In this document: positions 33,944 through 43,900 of the stretch, piece after piece | How the letters are laid out: each line of letters starts with the position of its first letter | Position numbering within the stretch: position 1 is the stretch's first letter | NCBI RefSeq assembly: GCF_022026155.1 | Contig: NZ_CP085041.1 | Location: forward strand, 342,306 to 406,305 | From: Dissulfurimicrobium hydrothermale | GTDB lineage: Bacteria; Desulfobacterota; Dissulfuribacteria; Dissulfuribacterales; Sh68 | Length of the DNA: 64,000 nucleotides | Direction of reading: 5' to 3' | The notes under the pieces: model-generated | What the model saw: only the letters and a program-made list of their open reading frames with translations | Databases searched by the model: none | Told to the model about the DNA's origin: nothing | Position numbers and translations under genes: made by a program

Positions 33944-36048
33944 TACTTAATCGCGCCGGCCCTCTCTTGCCCATTGTTTAAAACGGCCTTGCGGCTGAGT
34001 CTTATCTTGCCCTGCTTGTCGATTTCAAGCACCTTTACAAGGACCCTGTCGCCTTCATTCAACACCTCGTGGACATCATTTATCCGCCTGTTTTCTATCT
34101 GTGAAATATGAAGCAACCCATCGGTGCCAGGGAATATCTCTACAAATGCCCCAAATTCTACGATCTTTTTGACCGTACCCTCGTAAATCTCGCCCACCTC
34201 AGCCTCTCTAGTAAGTCCTTTTATCATGCTTACAGCCTTCTCGGCCGCATCCCCGGACGAAGCGAATATGTTTACGCGGCCGGAGTCATCCACGTCTATC
34301 TTGACCCCGCAGGCAGATGTGATCCCCCTGATATTCTTCCCGCCGGGCCCTATCAGATCTTTAATCCTGTCAGGATTGATCTGCAAAGTGGTTATTCTGG
34401 GTGCATAAAAACAGAGCTCCTCCCTCGGTCTGTCCATCACCTTTCTCATCTCACCGAGTATAAAACCCCTTGACTCCTTGGCCTGATCCAGCGCCTTTTC
34501 GAGCACCTCTTTGGTGATCCCAGATATCTTGATGTCCATCTGAAGGGCTGTAACCCCGTCTTTTGTACCAACCACTTTAAAGTCCATGTCGCCGAGATGG
34601 TCTTCATCACCAAGTATATCGGAAAGGATTATGAAGTCATCCCCTTCTTTTATAAGACCCATGGCCACACCGGCCACCATTTCCTTTATCGGTATGCCTG
34701 CATCCATCATAGCCAGAGTGGCGCCGCAGACGGTGGCCATAGATGAGGAGCCGTTAGACTCCAACACGTTTGAAACCACACGGATGGTATAAGGAAAAAC
34801 GTCAGGCGAAGGCATTACGCTCAAAAGCCCGCGTTCCGCCAATGCCCCATGACCTATGTCGCGCCTTGCAGGGCCTCTCAGCGGCCTAACCTCTCCAACG
34901 CAGTATGGCGGGAAGTTGTAGTGGAGCATGAAGTTTTTGAGTATCTCGCCGCCCAGCGACTCTATTCGCTGCTCATCTTCGGAACTGCCCAATGTCGCCA
35001 CCACGAGCGCCTGGGTCTCGCCCCTGGTAAAGACGGCTGAGCCGTGCGTCCTTGGCAAGTCTCCTACAGAACATGTTATGGGACGGACCTCATCAAAGGC
35101 CCTGCCGTCTATGCGACGCCTTCCATCCACAATCATTCCCCTCATGATCTCCTTTTCAAGCTCTTTCAATACCTCGGACGCCTCCTGCTCACTACCCGGC
35201 CGCTCCATAGTCACCGCTTCCAAGGCAGCCTTCACTACGCCCCTGACGGCCTCGGATCTCTCGACCTTGGCCACCTTGGAGAGGGCAGCCCTGAGGCCGT
35301 CTGTGGCAAGCTCGCGCACCCTCTTCGCAAGAAGCGGGTCTATATCCACCGATGTAATAGCCCTCTTCGGTCTTCCTGCAAGCCGCATCAGTTCTTCCTG
35401 TTGTTCAATAAGGGGCTGGAGTGCCGCATGGCCAAAAAAAATGGCGTCCAAGACGACTTGTTCCGGCAGTATATTGGCACCGCCTTCGACCATGACAACT
35501 GCATCTTTTGAGCCAGCCACTATAAGATTAAGGTCAGAGGCGGCAAGCTGGGTCTTGGTTGGGTTGACCACAAAAGAACCATTCACCCTGCCCACCCTGA
35601 CCCCCGCTATCGGGCCGTCGAATGGCACATCAGAGACACAGAGTGCAGCCGAAGCGCCGGTTATGGCGATAACATCCGGATCAACCTCAGGATCGGCAGA
35701 CAAGACCGTAGCGATAATCTGGGTGTCATAACGATACCCCTTGGGGAACCTGGGCCTGAGGGGTCTGTCTATGAGCCTTGAAGTCAGCGTCTCCTTCTCG
35801 CTTGGCCTACCGACCTCCCTCCGGAAATAGCCCCCAGGGATACGACCAGCGGCATAGAACATCTCCTGATAATCCACAAGGAGCGGTAAAAAATCTACCC
35901 CCTCCTTTATATCCGGCGAGCTTACGACCGTCACCAGGACCACAGTCTCCCCAACACTTGCCAGTACCGATCCGCTTGCCTGTCTTGCCAGGCGACCGGT
36001 CTCGAGGCTAAAGGTCATGCCGTTTATCTGTGTTTCCACCTTGTTCAT
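33943..36048 (-). CDS. pnp: Polyribonucleotide nucleotidyltransferase (PNPase)
   Basis: A phosphorolytic 3'-5' exoribonuclease of the RNA degradosome. The 701 residues contain two RNase PH domains (N-terminal with DFLPLLVDYQEMFYAAGRIP; second with THGSAVFTRGETQALV and GHGALAERGLLSV) joined by a helical linker. The KH domain (IGPGGKNIRGITSACG) and S1 domain (EGTVKKIVEFGAFVEIFPG) follow near the C-terminus. Length and order are normal. It follows rpsO, as in many bacteria, where the two mRNAs are co-regulated. No anomaly seen. Confidence 0.97.
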   Translation of the reverse strand: MNKVETQINGMTFSLETGRLARQASGSVLASVGETVVLVTVVSSPDIKEGVDFLPLLVDYQEMFYAAGRIPGGYFRREVGRPSEKETLTSRLIDRPLRPRFPKGYRYDTQIIATVLSADPEVDPDVIAITGASAALCVSDVPFDGPIAGVRVGRVNGSFVVNPTKTQLAASDLNLIVAGSKDAVVMVEGGANILPEQVVLDAIFFGHAALQPLIEQQEELMRLAGRPKRAITSVDIDPLLAKRVRELATDGLRAALSKVAKVERSEAVRGVVKAALEAVTMERPGSEQEASEVLKELEKEIMRGMIVDGRRRIDGRAFDEVRPITCSVGDLPRTHGSAVFTRGETQALVVATLGSSEDEQRIESLGGEILKNFMLHYNFPPYCVGEVRPLRGPARRDIGHGALAERGLLSVMPSPDVFPYTIRVVSNVLESNGSSSMATVCGATLAMMDAGIPIKEMVAGVAMGLIKEGDDFIILSDILGDEDHLGDMDFKVVGTKDGVTALQMDIKISGITKEVLEKALDQAKESRGFILGEMRKVMDRPREELCFYAPRITTLQINPDRIKDLIGPGGKNIRGITSACGVKIDVDDSGRVNIFASSGDAAEKAVSMIKGLTREAEVGEIYEGTVKKIVEFGAFVEIFPGTDGLLHISQIENRRINDVHEVLNEGDRVLVKVLEIDKQGKIRLSRKAVLNNGQERAGAIK

Positions 36049-36066
36049 CTATTCACATCCTTTATC

Positions 36067-36336
36067 TTACTTCCTGATATTGAGCTCCCTTATGATATTT
36101 CTGTATCTTTCGATGTCTTTGTTCTTGAGATAATCAAGCAGGCGTCTCCTGCGGCTGACTAACCTTAAAAGCCCTTGTCTTGAACTGTGGTCTTTTTGGT
36201 GCCCCTTAAAATGTTCTGTTAGATACCCTATCCTTGCGCTCAAAAGGGCGATCTGAACCTCCGGCGAACCGGTATCGGTCATATGGAGCTTATATTTCTC
36301 TATCAAATCCTTTTTAAGTTCTGGCGTGAGAACCAC
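36067..36336 (-). CDS. rpsO: 30S ribosomal protein S15
   Basis: The 89-residue S15 binds 16S rRNA early in 30S assembly. The signature [22 protein letters not shown] followed by [16 protein letters not shown] and [12 protein letters not shown] is complete. AGGAGG lies upstream of the ATG. It sits between truB and pnp on the same strand, the classical arrangement. Confidence 0.97.
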   Translation of the reverse strand: MVLTPELKKDLIEKYKLHMTDTGSPEVQIALLSARIGYLTEHFKGHQKDHSSRQGLLRLVSRRRRLLDYLKNKDIERYRNIIRELNIRK

Positions 36337-36419
36337 CGTCTGTTTCCTCCTTATTTATTAAATTTATAAAAATAGTTAAGTCCAATCGAATCCTTCTGCC
36401 GAAAGGCAAGGCCCTGCAA

Positions 36420-37157
36420 CTAGATCGTCTCTGCCTTTACGCACACTACATCTATAGGCGTTATAATCTCGGAAAGCCTGCCCGCTGACACTATCTCATC
36501 AAACCTGCCCAGATCTACGGCCTGCTCAATGCCGAACAGACCGCTCTGCACCCTTCTAAGGGCGGCAAGATGACCTCCCGTCCCCAGATATTCACCCAGT
36601 TCATGCGCTATAGATCTTATATATGTCCCCTTCGTACAACAGATTCTGAAGTTTATATCAGGAAGGGTGATCTCCGGCAATTCAAAGGAAAAGACCTCGA
36701 TAGTGCGGGGTGCCTTCTCTACAAAAATCCCCTTACGGGCAAGTTTGTACAGTGGTTGTCCGTTGTGCTTGACCGCGGAAAAGGGCGGTGGCATCTGGAG
36801 CAGGCGCCCTGTAAACCTCTGCACCGCTTTTATGATCACCTCAGGATCGAGATCGGGTACAGGATGTATGGCCGTGACCTTGCCATCCGCATCATAGGTA
36901 TCCGTGCTTATACCGAGGCGGATCCTTCCTTCATAGACCTTTCGACCCTCCATAATAAGGCCAGCGAGCTTGGTAGCCCTTCCAAGACATATGGGCAACA
37001 CCCCTGTGGCCATAGGATCAAGGGAACCTGTATGCCCGGCCTTTTTCACAGAAAGGCGCCTGCGAACCGCATTCACGACCCTGAACGAGGTCATCCCTGC
37101 AGGCTTGTCTATTACAACCACCCCATCAATCACCGACATCGGTACCACCAAGCGCAT
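36420..37157 (-). CDS. truB: tRNA pseudouridine(55) synthase TruB
   Basis: Makes pseudouridine 55 in the T loop of tRNAs. The catalytic-Asp motif GHTGSLDPMATGVLPICLGR is at about residues 40-60 and GVVVIDKPAGMTSFRVVN at the N-terminus. KGTYIRSIAHELGEYLGTGG supplies the third conserved block. The chosen start ATG 37157 has AGGA upstream and overlaps the end of nrnA by 32 bases; ATG 37139 would remove six residues. The length of about 245 is on the short side but lacks only the variable C-terminal PUA-type extension. Confidence 0.95.
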   Translation of the reverse strand: MRLVVPMSVIDGVVVIDKPAGMTSFRVVNAVRRRLSVKKAGHTGSLDPMATGVLPICLGRATKLAGLIMEGRKVYEGRIRLGISTDTYDADGKVTAIHPVPDLDPEVIIKAVQRFTGRLLQMPPPFSAVKHNGQPLYKLARKGIFVEKAPRTIEVFSFELPEITLPDINFRICCTKGTYIRSIAHELGEYLGTGGHLAALRRVQSGLFGIEQAVDLGRFDEIVSAGRLSEIITPIDVVCVKAETI

Positions 37158-38184
37158 CAAAATCCTGAATGAGCCTGTTCAGCAACAGCCCTCTCACCTC
37201 AGAGGCCGAAGCCGCCATCCGGAAGCCAGCGGCCCTGACATGACCTCCACCCCCAAACTCCTGCGCAAGCTCGGACACATTATAGAAAGATTTGGACCTT
37301 AAGCTGACATAGGTCTGACCTTCATGTACCTCTTTTATAAATACAGCTACCTCTACAGAGCGAAGTGCACGGACATAACCTACAAAATCGTCGGTGTCGG
37401 ATTCACTTGCACCACATATCTTAAACATATCCGGCGTAACCTGCATAAGACCTATCCTGTCGCGCCCCTTCAGCTCCAAAGTCTTCAATGCAAGGGCTAG
37501 GAGCCGTTGTCTGGCTACAGAATAATTTTGATAAAGGCCATTTGCTATCGCATACGGATCCGCCCCATGGCCAACCATCTTGGCAGCCATCAAAAACGCC
37601 GCCTCGTTTGTATTGCTGTGACAAAAACAACCAGTATCAGATAGTATGGCCGCATATATATTCGAGGCGACAGTGTCTGATATAGGCCAACCAAGCTCCT
37701 CAATCACCAGGTAAACAATGGCGCCAGTCGCAAAGACACCGGGTTCTATATATGAGACCGAGATCTTTCCACCCCAACTATCAAGGATCTTGGCTAGATG
37801 GTGATCGAGGACTACCACCCCCGAGGCCTTCTCAACCAACTCCGCAAAACGCGCACCAATCCTCACCGGCTCGTTGCAATCAAGTACGACAAGGATGAAT
37901 CTTTCCGGCATCGGCGCCGCACCGCTTACGACAAACTCCGAACCGGGCAGAAAGGCGAGACGCTCAGGGATAGGCTCCTCGGTATAGATCACAGCGCCCC
38001 TCCCGGCATCTTTAAGTGCAAGCCCAAGGCCCAAGATCGAACCGACGGCGTCTCCGTCAGGCCTCACGTGACATGTAACGACAAAGGAATCCGACGAATT
38101 GAGTACTTCCGCGACCTTCTTGATGGCCGCTTCGTCTAGCTTGAGACAACTGCGAAAGGCTTCAATCATTTTCGCAAACAACAT
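37126..38184 (-). CDS. nrnA: DHH/DHHA1 phosphoesterase NrnA-like
   Basis: Degrades short oligoribonucleotides and often also phosphoadenosine phosphate in the cytoplasm. The 352 residues show the DHH active-site motifs: CHVRPDGDAVGSILGLG, VVLDCNEP, VVLDHHLAK and AILSDTGCF. The C-terminal DHHA1 motif is GGGGHVRAAGFRM. It starts five bases after the rbfA stop (ATG 38184 with AAAAGG), a gene order common in bacteria. The short overlap with truB implies coupled translation. Confidence 0.93.
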   Translation of the reverse strand: MLFAKMIEAFRSCLKLDEAAIKKVAEVLNSSDSFVVTCHVRPDGDAVGSILGLGLALKDAGRGAVIYTEEPIPERLAFLPGSEFVVSGAAPMPERFILVVLDCNEPVRIGARFAELVEKASGVVVLDHHLAKILDSWGGKISVSYIEPGVFATGAIVYLVIEELGWPISDTVASNIYAAILSDTGCFCHSNTNEAAFLMAAKMVGHGADPYAIANGLYQNYSVARQRLLALALKTLELKGRDRIGLMQVTPDMFKICGASESDTDDFVGYVRALRSVEVAVFIKEVHEGQTYVSLRSKSFYNVSELAQEFGGGGHVRAAGFRMAASASEVRGLLLNRLIQDFDALGGTDVGD

Positions 38185-38189
38185 CCTTT

Positions 38190-38552
38190 TTAGGCCTTCT
38201 CTCTTTCCTTGGCCCTGTTGATCAACATCTCTATTCTGGCCCTATCTTCAAGGCTGTGATCGATCAAAAACTGAAGTTCGGGCACACGCCTTATGTCAAT
38301 TCGAGAGGCAAGGGCAGACCTGATAAAACCCCCGGCGCTCCTAAGACCAGCCAGGACCTCGGACTGTTCCTTGGGGCCGCCCATGACCGACACAAACACC
38401 TTTGCGTAACGCAGGTCTTCACTCACATCCACATGCATAACAGCCATAACGGCAGCTATCCTCGGGTCTTTGATCTCACCCATAAACATGGCAGCCAGAT
38501 CCCTCTTGATCTGATCAGCAACCCGCTTCGAACGTGAAAACCTGTGAGGCAT
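38190..38552 (-). CDS. rbfA: 30S ribosome-binding factor RbfA
   Basis: A late 30S maturation factor. The 120 residues contain RSKRVADQIKRDLAAMFMGE, IKDPRIAAVMAVMHVDVSED and LRYAKVFVSVMG, followed by RRVPELQFLIDHSLEDRARI. This is a full KH-like RbfA fold. It follows the DUF503 gene after two bases and precedes nrnA by five. Normal length. Confidence 0.96.
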   Translation of the reverse strand: MPHRFSRSKRVADQIKRDLAAMFMGEIKDPRIAAVMAVMHVDVSEDLRYAKVFVSVMGGPKEQSEVLAGLRSAGGFIRSALASRIDIRRVPELQFLIDHSLEDRARIEMLINRAKEREKA

Positions 38553-38554
38553 AC

Positions 38555-38911
38555 TTAAAGACCTTGTCTGTTAAAATGTATTATCTCTATATCCGTCTCG
38601 ATCACCTCTACAAGACGGATACCTTCTATAAAATCCAATATCTTGTTCAATGCCGCGTCTATTACTGGCTGGCGGTTGCCTATGGTGGTTATCCCAATCT
38701 CAGCCAGCTGCCAGAGGTCATGATAGGCCGTCTCAGAGACCGCCACATTAAACCTACTCCTGATGCGACCTATCAGACTACTTATCACCTGCCTCTTGCC
38801 TTTAAGCGAATGATTATCAGGCAACCTCACACTGAGTCTTACCACGCCTACAACCATTGTATATGCTGTATCTGCATCAACCATTTCGCATCCAAGTTCC
38901 GCTCTTTCCAC
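38555..38911 (-). CDS. DUF503 (YlxP-like) protein
   Basis: A small cytoplasmic protein of unknown function, very often found between infB and rbfA as here. The family core is VVGVVRLSVRLPDNHSLKGKRQVISSLIGR, with NVAVSETAYHDLWQLAEIGI downstream. The longest frame starts at GTG 38911. The family's usual start would be closer to the later in-frame ATG codons (the tenth codon, with GGA upstream, is a good candidate), so the first 9-18 residues may not be translated. Length after trimming is about 100. Confidence 0.88.
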   Translation of the reverse strand: MERAELGCEMVDADTAYTMVVGVVRLSVRLPDNHSLKGKRQVISSLIGRIRSRFNVAVSETAYHDLWQLAEIGITTIGNRQPVIDAALNKILDFIEGIRLVEVIETDIEIIHFNRQGL

Positions 38912-38940
38912 TCGAGGGGATTAATGGAGGAAAGAGGGAT

Positions 38941-41706
38941 TTATTGCAGAGCATCCCCCTCTGAAACGACATCGCCCAAGACCGCAGCCTTCTCTTCCAG
39001 CTTATAGGTTTCTATTATGTCACCGGCCTTGATGTCGTTGAACTTTTCAAGACCTACACCGCATTCGTAACCCGCATGCACCTCTCTTACGTCTTCTTTA
39101 AAGCGACGCAGGGATATAATCTTGCCTGTATATACTACCACATTGTCTCTGAGCAGCCGCGCCTTAGAATTCCTCTGCATAATGCCCTCGAGCACATAAC
39201 AGCCTGCAACGACCCCAACCTTTGGGATATGAAACGCCTGGCGCACCTCAGCCCTCCCTGTAATCTTTTCTTCATATACGGGCTCCAAAAGGCCCGTCAT
39301 TGCACTTTTTACCTCTTCGATGGCATTGTATATGACATCATAAAAACGGATATCGACCCTCTCTTGCTCTGCCAGGGCCCTTGCCTGCGGGCTCGGTCTC
39401 ACATTAAAACCGATTATGATGGCATTCGAAGCCGAGGCAAGCAGAACGTCTGATTCGGTAACAGCGCCGATGCCGCTTCCGACTACATTTACCTTTATCT
39501 CATTTGTACTAAGCTTGCGAAGCGCATTGGCAAGGGCCTCCAGCGAACCCTGAACATCCACCTTCAGGACTATATTGAGCTCTTTGATCTCATCTTCTTT
39601 AAGCCTATCAAACACACTCTCGAGGCTCATCTTTCTCACCTTAGCGAATTCAGCCTCCCTGGCCTTTCTCTGGCGGTATTCGGCCACCTCCCTTGCCTTT
39701 TTCTCGTCCGGCAAGACTATAAATTCATTGCCTGCCTCCGGCACGCCGGAGAGACCTTGAATCTCAACAGGCATTGATGGACCGGCCGATTCTATCTGCC
39801 CGCCTTTGTCGTTTATCATGGCCCTTACCTTGCCGTAATATAGCGAACACACTATGGCGTCACCCACATGAAGGGTACCGTCGGATATAAGGAGCGTCGC
39901 CACAGGACCGCGGCCCTTATCAAGCTTGGCCTCGATTACATGCCCCTTGGCCGGCCTCTTCGGATCAGCCTTAAGCTCAAGTACTTCTGACTGCAATGCA
40001 AGCATCTCAAGGAGTTCTTCTATGCCGATCTTTTTCTTGGCCGAGATGTTTACAAATATGGTGTCTCCACCCCATTCCTCCGGCACAAGACCCAGCTCAG
40101 CAAGCTCACTCTTTACCTTGTCAGGGTTAGCGCCTGGCTTGTCGATCTTGTTCACGGCAACTATAATAGGCACCCCGGCCGCCTTGGCATGATCTATCGC
40201 CTCCTTCGTCTGGGCCATTACACCGTCGTCCGCTGCCACAACAAGTATTACGATATCAGTGACCTTAGCACCCCTTGCGCGCATGGCGGTAAACGCCTCA
40301 TGGCCAGGCGTATCGAGAAATACCACTTCATGGCCGGAAGGCAGCGTAACGTGATATGCGCCTATGTGCTGCGTGATCCCGCCAGCCTCTCCTGAGGCGA
40401 CATCTGCATGGCGTATCGCATCTAAAAGTGAGGTCTTTCCGTGATCCACATGACCCATGACGGTCACGACCGGCGGGCGCAATCTCAGATCTCCGCCGCC
40501 GATCTGGGCCTCTTCCATCTGGATCATGTCTTCGGCAACGGCTTTTTTTTCGACCTCATAATCAAAATCAGCCGCGACCAGCATGGCCGTCTCATAATCA
40601 ATGGCCTGGTTTGCAGTAACCATGACACCCAAACGTATGAGCCTTGCAATTACATCACCGACCTTGATCCCCATGCGCTTGGCAAGCTCTCCGACCTGGA
40701 TGGTCTCATATATGACCAGCTTTCGCTTACCTGGCCTTAGAGGGGACGGCGCAGCGGCCTCACCAGACTTTTTGGCCTTGGAGGCCTTTTTCTTCAAAGG
40801 GGCCGAGGGTTTTGGAATAGACGGCAACATCTCAGGCTCAGCCTGTATGGGAGCCTCAATAAGACCCAATTCTTCAACCAGGAGCTTTGTGATGGGCTTC
40901 GGTTTCTCTTGTTTTTTCGGCTGCGCCTTGCGCCTCTTTGCGGTTTCTTCCATCTCCGACATCTGCACGACGCGTTTCAGCTGTTTCTTTTTTGCAGCCT
41001 TTTCGACAGGCGGGATAATGACAGGTGGTACCTCAACTTGAGGACCTATTTTCAGAGGTCCACCAGACCTTTCGGCCAATTGCTCCTTTGACGGCCTCGG
41101 GCCAAGAGGCCTTTGCTGAGCCTGCCTCGGCGGCGCCTGGCGTTGGGCTGGCTTGGTGATCACGACCTTGGGTCTATCAAGTATCTTTACAAAACTCTTC
41201 GGCCCTGCCGGCCTTTCATCCTCTCTTTTCCCAGCCTCTATTCGACCGCCTTCAGGTTGCTCAACCAGTCCGACATCTTCATGCTCGCCTTCCCTGACAA
41301 TCGGCTCGCCGCCAGCCTGAGCCGCACCGGAAGCAGCCTCTACCAAAGCCGATCCAGACTCAACCTCACCGTGCATCTCTTCAGAAACAGAAACCTCCTG
41401 GGCCTGAACCTGGGCAGGACCTTCTTCCGTCTTGGTTGACTCTTCGGAAAGACCGGATGGGACTAATTTTTTTATGCGGATCACTGCATGTCTGCGCCTG
41501 ACCACAGGGGTGGATTCCTTTTTTTGAAAGGCTGCAACCCCTTCTTTTTCGGCCAAGATCTTCCGCCTGATCTCCTGGGCCTCATAGTCCTCAAGGGTAC
41601 TCATGTAGCTTTTGATCCTGTAGCCTAGCTCTTTGAGCCTCAACTCCATCTCTTTGTTGGCTATGCCAAGCTCCTTAGCCAGTTCGTGGACTCTTATCTT
41701 TGCCAT
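38941..41706 (-). CDS. infB: Translation initiation factor IF-2
   Basis: A GTPase that places initiator tRNA on the 30S subunit. The 921 residues begin with the IF2-N domain ([20 protein letters not shown]). A long, low-complexity, charged region (about 65-330) and a second IF2-N domain ([19 protein letters not shown]) follow. The G domain carries G1 [19 protein letters not shown]3 [15 protein letters not shown] and G4 AVNKIDKP. Domains II-IV complete the protein to [14 protein letters not shown]. Order and length are normal. It follows nusA by 21 bases in the same operon. Confidence 0.97.
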   Translation of the reverse strand: MAKIRVHELAKELGIANKEMELRLKELGYRIKSYMSTLEDYEAQEIRRKILAEKEGVAAFQKKESTPVVRRRHAVIRIKKLVPSGLSEESTKTEEGPAQVQAQEVSVSEEMHGEVESGSALVEAASGAAQAGGEPIVREGEHEDVGLVEQPEGGRIEAGKREDERPAGPKSFVKILDRPKVVITKPAQRQAPPRQAQQRPLGPRPSKEQLAERSGGPLKIGPQVEVPPVIIPPVEKAAKKKQLKRVVQMSEMEETAKRRKAQPKKQEKPKPITKLLVEELGLIEAPIQAEPEMLPSIPKPSAPLKKKASKAKKSGEAAAPSPLRPGKRKLVIYETIQVGELAKRMGIKVGDVIARLIRLGVMVTANQAIDYETAMLVAADFDYEVEKKAVAEDMIQMEEAQIGGGDLRLRPPVVTVMGHVDHGKTSLLDAIRHADVASGEAGGITQHIGAYHVTLPSGHEVVFLDTPGHEAFTAMRARGAKVTDIVILVVAADDGVMAQTKEAIDHAKAAGVPIIVAVNKIDKPGANPDKVKSELAELGLVPEEWGGDTIFVNISAKKKIGIEELLEMLALQSEVLELKADPKRPAKGHVIEAKLDKGRGPVATLLISDGTLHVGDAIVCSLYYGKVRAMINDKGGQIESAGPSMPVEIQGLSGVPEAGNEFIVLPDEKKAREVAEYRQRKAREAEFAKVRKMSLESVFDRLKEDEIKELNIVLKVDVQGSLEALANALRKLSTNEIKVNVVGSGIGAVTESDVLLASASNAIIIGFNVRPSPQARALAEQERVDIRFYDVIYNAIEEVKSAMTGLLEPVYEEKITGRAEVRQAFHIPKVGVVAGCYVLEGIMQRNSKARLLRDNVVVYTGKIISLRRFKEDVREVHAGYECGVGLEKFNDIKAGDIIETYKLEEKAAVLGDVVSEGDALQ

Positions 41707-41727
41707 CTTTACCCTCTAACTCTTCCA

Positions 41728-43008
41728 TTAGGCCGCCGGCTCATCACCTGCAGCGGCCTGACCCTCACCCTGTGCCGCCAGAGGCATCTTCGCCGCCTCT
41801 TTGATCAGCGAAGCGGCCGCCTCTCTTTTGATGCGCGCCCCACGGGCCAATTCAACCGGATCCATGCCAGCCAGCTGTTCAGGCGTCTTTATGCCCTGCT
41901 CATATATCTTGTCAGCTATAGCCTCCGTCATACCAGGCACCTTCAACAATTCAAGATATGCCGGGTCTTCAAGGTGTGCATAGCGAAGCTCGCTCTTGAC
42001 ATCTATCTTCCAACCCATAAGCTTTGCAGCAAGACGCACGTTTTGCCCCTGACGTCCTATGGCCAACGACAGCTGATCGTCAGGGACAATAGCCTCAAGG
42101 CTATGGTTGTTTTCGTCAACTATGACCTTGGAACACTCGGCCGGGGCGAGGGCATTATACAGATATCTGGCCGGATCAGGGCTCCATGGGACGATATCTA
42201 TCTTTTCGCCCCTGAGTTCCTGCACAACCGCCTGCACCCGCGAACCTCTCATACCCACACATGCCCCCACAGGGTCGACATCAGATGCACTGGAACTCAC
42301 GGCGATCTTGGCCCTGCTGCCTGGCTCCCTGGCGACACCCATGATCTTTACGGTGCCATCGGCGATCTCGGGCACCTCAAGGCTAAAGAGCTTTACAAGA
42401 AAATCGGGATGGGTCCTGGAGAGCACAACCTGCGAGTCTTTTGCATCCCTCTTGACCTCGAGAATATATGCCCTCACCCTGTCACCGCGTCGATAATTTT
42501 CTGTAGGTATCTGTTCTGACACTGGCAAGACTGCCTCGGTACGCCCAAGGTTTACAATGGCATTGCCACGCTCAAACCTCTGAATCGTACCGTTTACTAT
42601 ATCGCCGACCCTGTCCTTGAACTCTTCGTAGATCAGATCCTTTTCAGCCGTCTTCATCTTCTGCATTATCACCTGCCTGGCAGACTGAGCGGCAATCCTG
42701 CCAAGAGAGGACACATCCATCTTTACGCCGATGCTATCTCCCAATTGGCTCTCGGGGTCGAGCTCCCTCGCCTCCTCAAGCGATATTTCGATGTCTTTGT
42801 TGGATGCATTTTCCACCACGACCCTGTATTGAAAGACCTCAATCTCTCCAAGCTCGGGATTGTAATTGACCTCTAGCTCAAGATCGGCACCGTAACGCCT
42901 CTTGATCGCAGATTTTATGGCCTCTTCAAGGGCGGATATCAGGATTTCCCGGTCCAGACCCTTTTCCTTACTTACCTGATCTATAATCTTTTTAAGCTCT
43001 GAAGACAT
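41728..43008 (-). CDS. nusA: Transcription termination/antitermination factor NusA
   Basis: Binds RNA polymerase and nascent RNA. The 426 residues contain the N-terminal domain (LISALEEAIKSAIKRRYGAD), the S1 domain (GRTEAVLPVSEQIPTENYRR) and two KH domains (PVGACVGMRGSRVQAVVQEL and LAIGRQGQNVRLAAKLMGWK). A C-terminal helix-hairpin-helix segment (LKVPGMTEAIADKIYEQGIK) follows. It lies between rimP and infB as in most bacteria. Normal. Confidence 0.97.
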   Translation of the reverse strand: MSSELKKIIDQVSKEKGLDREILISALEEAIKSAIKRRYGADLELEVNYNPELGEIEVFQYRVVVENASNKDIEISLEEARELDPESQLGDSIGVKMDVSSLGRIAAQSARQVIMQKMKTAEKDLIYEEFKDRVGDIVNGTIQRFERGNAIVNLGRTEAVLPVSEQIPTENYRRGDRVRAYILEVKRDAKDSQVVLSRTHPDFLVKLFSLEVPEIADGTVKIMGVAREPGSRAKIAVSSSASDVDPVGACVGMRGSRVQAVVQELRGEKIDIVPWSPDPARYLYNALAPAECSKVIVDENNHSLEAIVPDDQLSLAIGRQGQNVRLAAKLMGWKIDVKSELRYAHLEDPAYLELLKVPGMTEAIADKIYEQGIKTPEQLAGMDPVELARGARIKREAAASLIKEAAKMPLAAQGEGQAAAGDEPAA

Positions 43009-43028
43009 GATTTAGTGTCCTTTAGCGT

Positions 43029-43490
43029 TTAAATAATATCAAGCCTGGCCTTTGATATCTTCTCAAATGGGATCTCAAAGGCAATCTTGTCCGCAAACAC
43101 CGCCACAATCCCATTGCTCACACCCTCCAAAAGGCCCCTGAAACGCCTACGCCCGTTTATGAGTTCACTGGTCTCAATAAATACATTTTGACCCCTGAAT
43201 CTCTCAAAGTCCTCCATCTTTTTAAGCGGCCTGTTTATCCCAGGCGAAGAGACCTCAAGTGTGTACGGACCTTCAATAGGGTCGTGCACATCAAGTATAT
43301 CCCCGGCCAGACGGCTGATCTCGGCGCAATCGTCTATGTCGACACCCCCTGCCTTGTCCAAGACAAGCCTTAAGACCATTCCGCGAGGATCACGGCCGCA
43401 ATGCACATCCACAAGCTCCATTCCATACGATGCAATGACCGGCTCAAGAAGCGCCCTCACTACGTCTTCCGTCTTTTTTTCTTTTGCCAT
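43029..43490 (-). CDS. rimP: Ribosome maturation factor RimP
   Basis: Needed for 30S maturation. The 153 residues contain EPVIASYGMELVDVHCG, GVDIDDCAEISRLAGDILD, PYTLEVSSPGINRPL and the C-terminal SH3-like region. It is the first protein gene of the nusA-infB operon. The ATG at 43490 has no ribosome-binding site, because a terminator hairpin with its T-run directly adjoins it. A GTG eleven codons in (43457), with GGAAG upstream, is a plausible alternative start and would leave the hairpin in an untranslated leader. Confidence 0.92.
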   Translation of the reverse strand: MAKEKKTEDVVRALLEPVIASYGMELVDVHCGRDPRGMVLRLVLDKAGGVDIDDCAEISRLAGDILDVHDPIEGPYTLEVSSPGINRPLKKMEDFERFRGQNVFIETSELINGRRRFRGLLEGVSNGIVAVFADKIAFEIPFEKISKARLDII

Positions 43491-43491
43491 A

Positions 43492-43518
43492 AATAAAAAA
43501 CGGGCCTAAAGCCCGCTT
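43492..43518 (-). terminator. Intrinsic terminator between tRNA-Gly and rimP
   Basis: On the minus strand AAGCGGGC-TTTAG-GCCCGTTT forms a hairpin with a five-pair GC core extended by A-T and G-T pairs, followed by TTTTTTATTT directly in front of the rimP ATG. It either ends the tRNA transcript or acts as an attenuator for the rimP-nusA-infB operon. Confidence 0.75.
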
Positions 43519-43643
43519 CAATAAGTAGGGTTTATGATATTTTAAAATCATCCCCAAAAAGGACAAATCCACATAAACTCCACTAATTGAAGTAAGGCCG
43601 CGGCTGCCTTGCGGCAGCCAGTTGCGCAAACCTCAAAAAGGGA

Positions 43644-43719
43644 TGGAGCGGGCGACGGGCCTCGAACCCGCGACCCCAAGCTTGGGAAGCTTGTACTCTA
43701 CCAACTGAGCTACGCCCGC
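43644..43719 (-). tRNA. tRNA-Gly (CCC)
   Basis: A complete cloverleaf on the minus strand: acceptor GCGGGCG/CGCCCGC, anticodon stem CAAGC/GCTTG with loop TTCCCAA (anticodon CCC), T arm GCGGG-TTCGAGG-CCCGT, discriminator T and encoded CCA (43644-43646). It stands directly upstream of rimP, the place taken by a tRNA-fMet gene (metY) in the E. coli nusA operon. Confidence 0.93.
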
Positions 43720-43734
43720 CTTACTTTGAACGCA

Positions 43735-43763
43735 ATATTAAGGATTATAAAGTGATATGTCAA
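43735..43763 (-). promoter_or_regulatory. Predicted sigma-70 promoter of tRNA-Gly/rimP operon
   Basis: On the minus strand a perfect TTGACA (43758-43763) is followed after 17 bases by TAATAT (43735-43740), placed about 15 bases before the tRNA. The near-consensus sequence and exact spacing suggest a strong promoter. Confidence 0.75.
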
Positions 43764-43799
43764 GGAATATATTGCTGACAGAAATATGTTGCTAACCGC

Positions 43800-43828
43800 T
43801 TGCTTTTCAGCATCATTATTGATAGAAT
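43800..43828 (+). promoter_or_regulatory. Predicted sigma-70 promoter of the fluoride-riboswitch operon
   Basis: TTGCTT (43800-43805), a 17-base spacer and TAGAAT (43823-43828) precede the riboswitch by about 12 bases, which fits transcription starting just before the aptamer. Confidence 0.65.
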
Positions 43829-43838
43829 AAAATTCATA

Positions 43839-43900
43839 CAGGCGATGGGGTTCGCCGTTAACCGCACCTGATTTCATAAGCAGAGGCTAATGACTCCTAT
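43839..43900 (+). promoter_or_regulatory. Fluoride riboswitch aptamer (crcB motif)
   Basis: The sequence AGGCGATGGGGTTCGCC followed by AACCGC, a variable stem, and CTAATGACTCCTA at the 3' end matches the conserved core of the fluoride riboswitch: GGCGAUGG-UUCGCC hairpin, pseudoknot loop and terminal GAUGACUCCUA-type segment. The last bases, CTCCTAT, are also the left arm of the following terminator, so ligand binding would compete with termination. It sits between a promoter and a cation/proton antiporter gene, one of the gene classes known to lie under this riboswitch. Confidence 0.9.
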
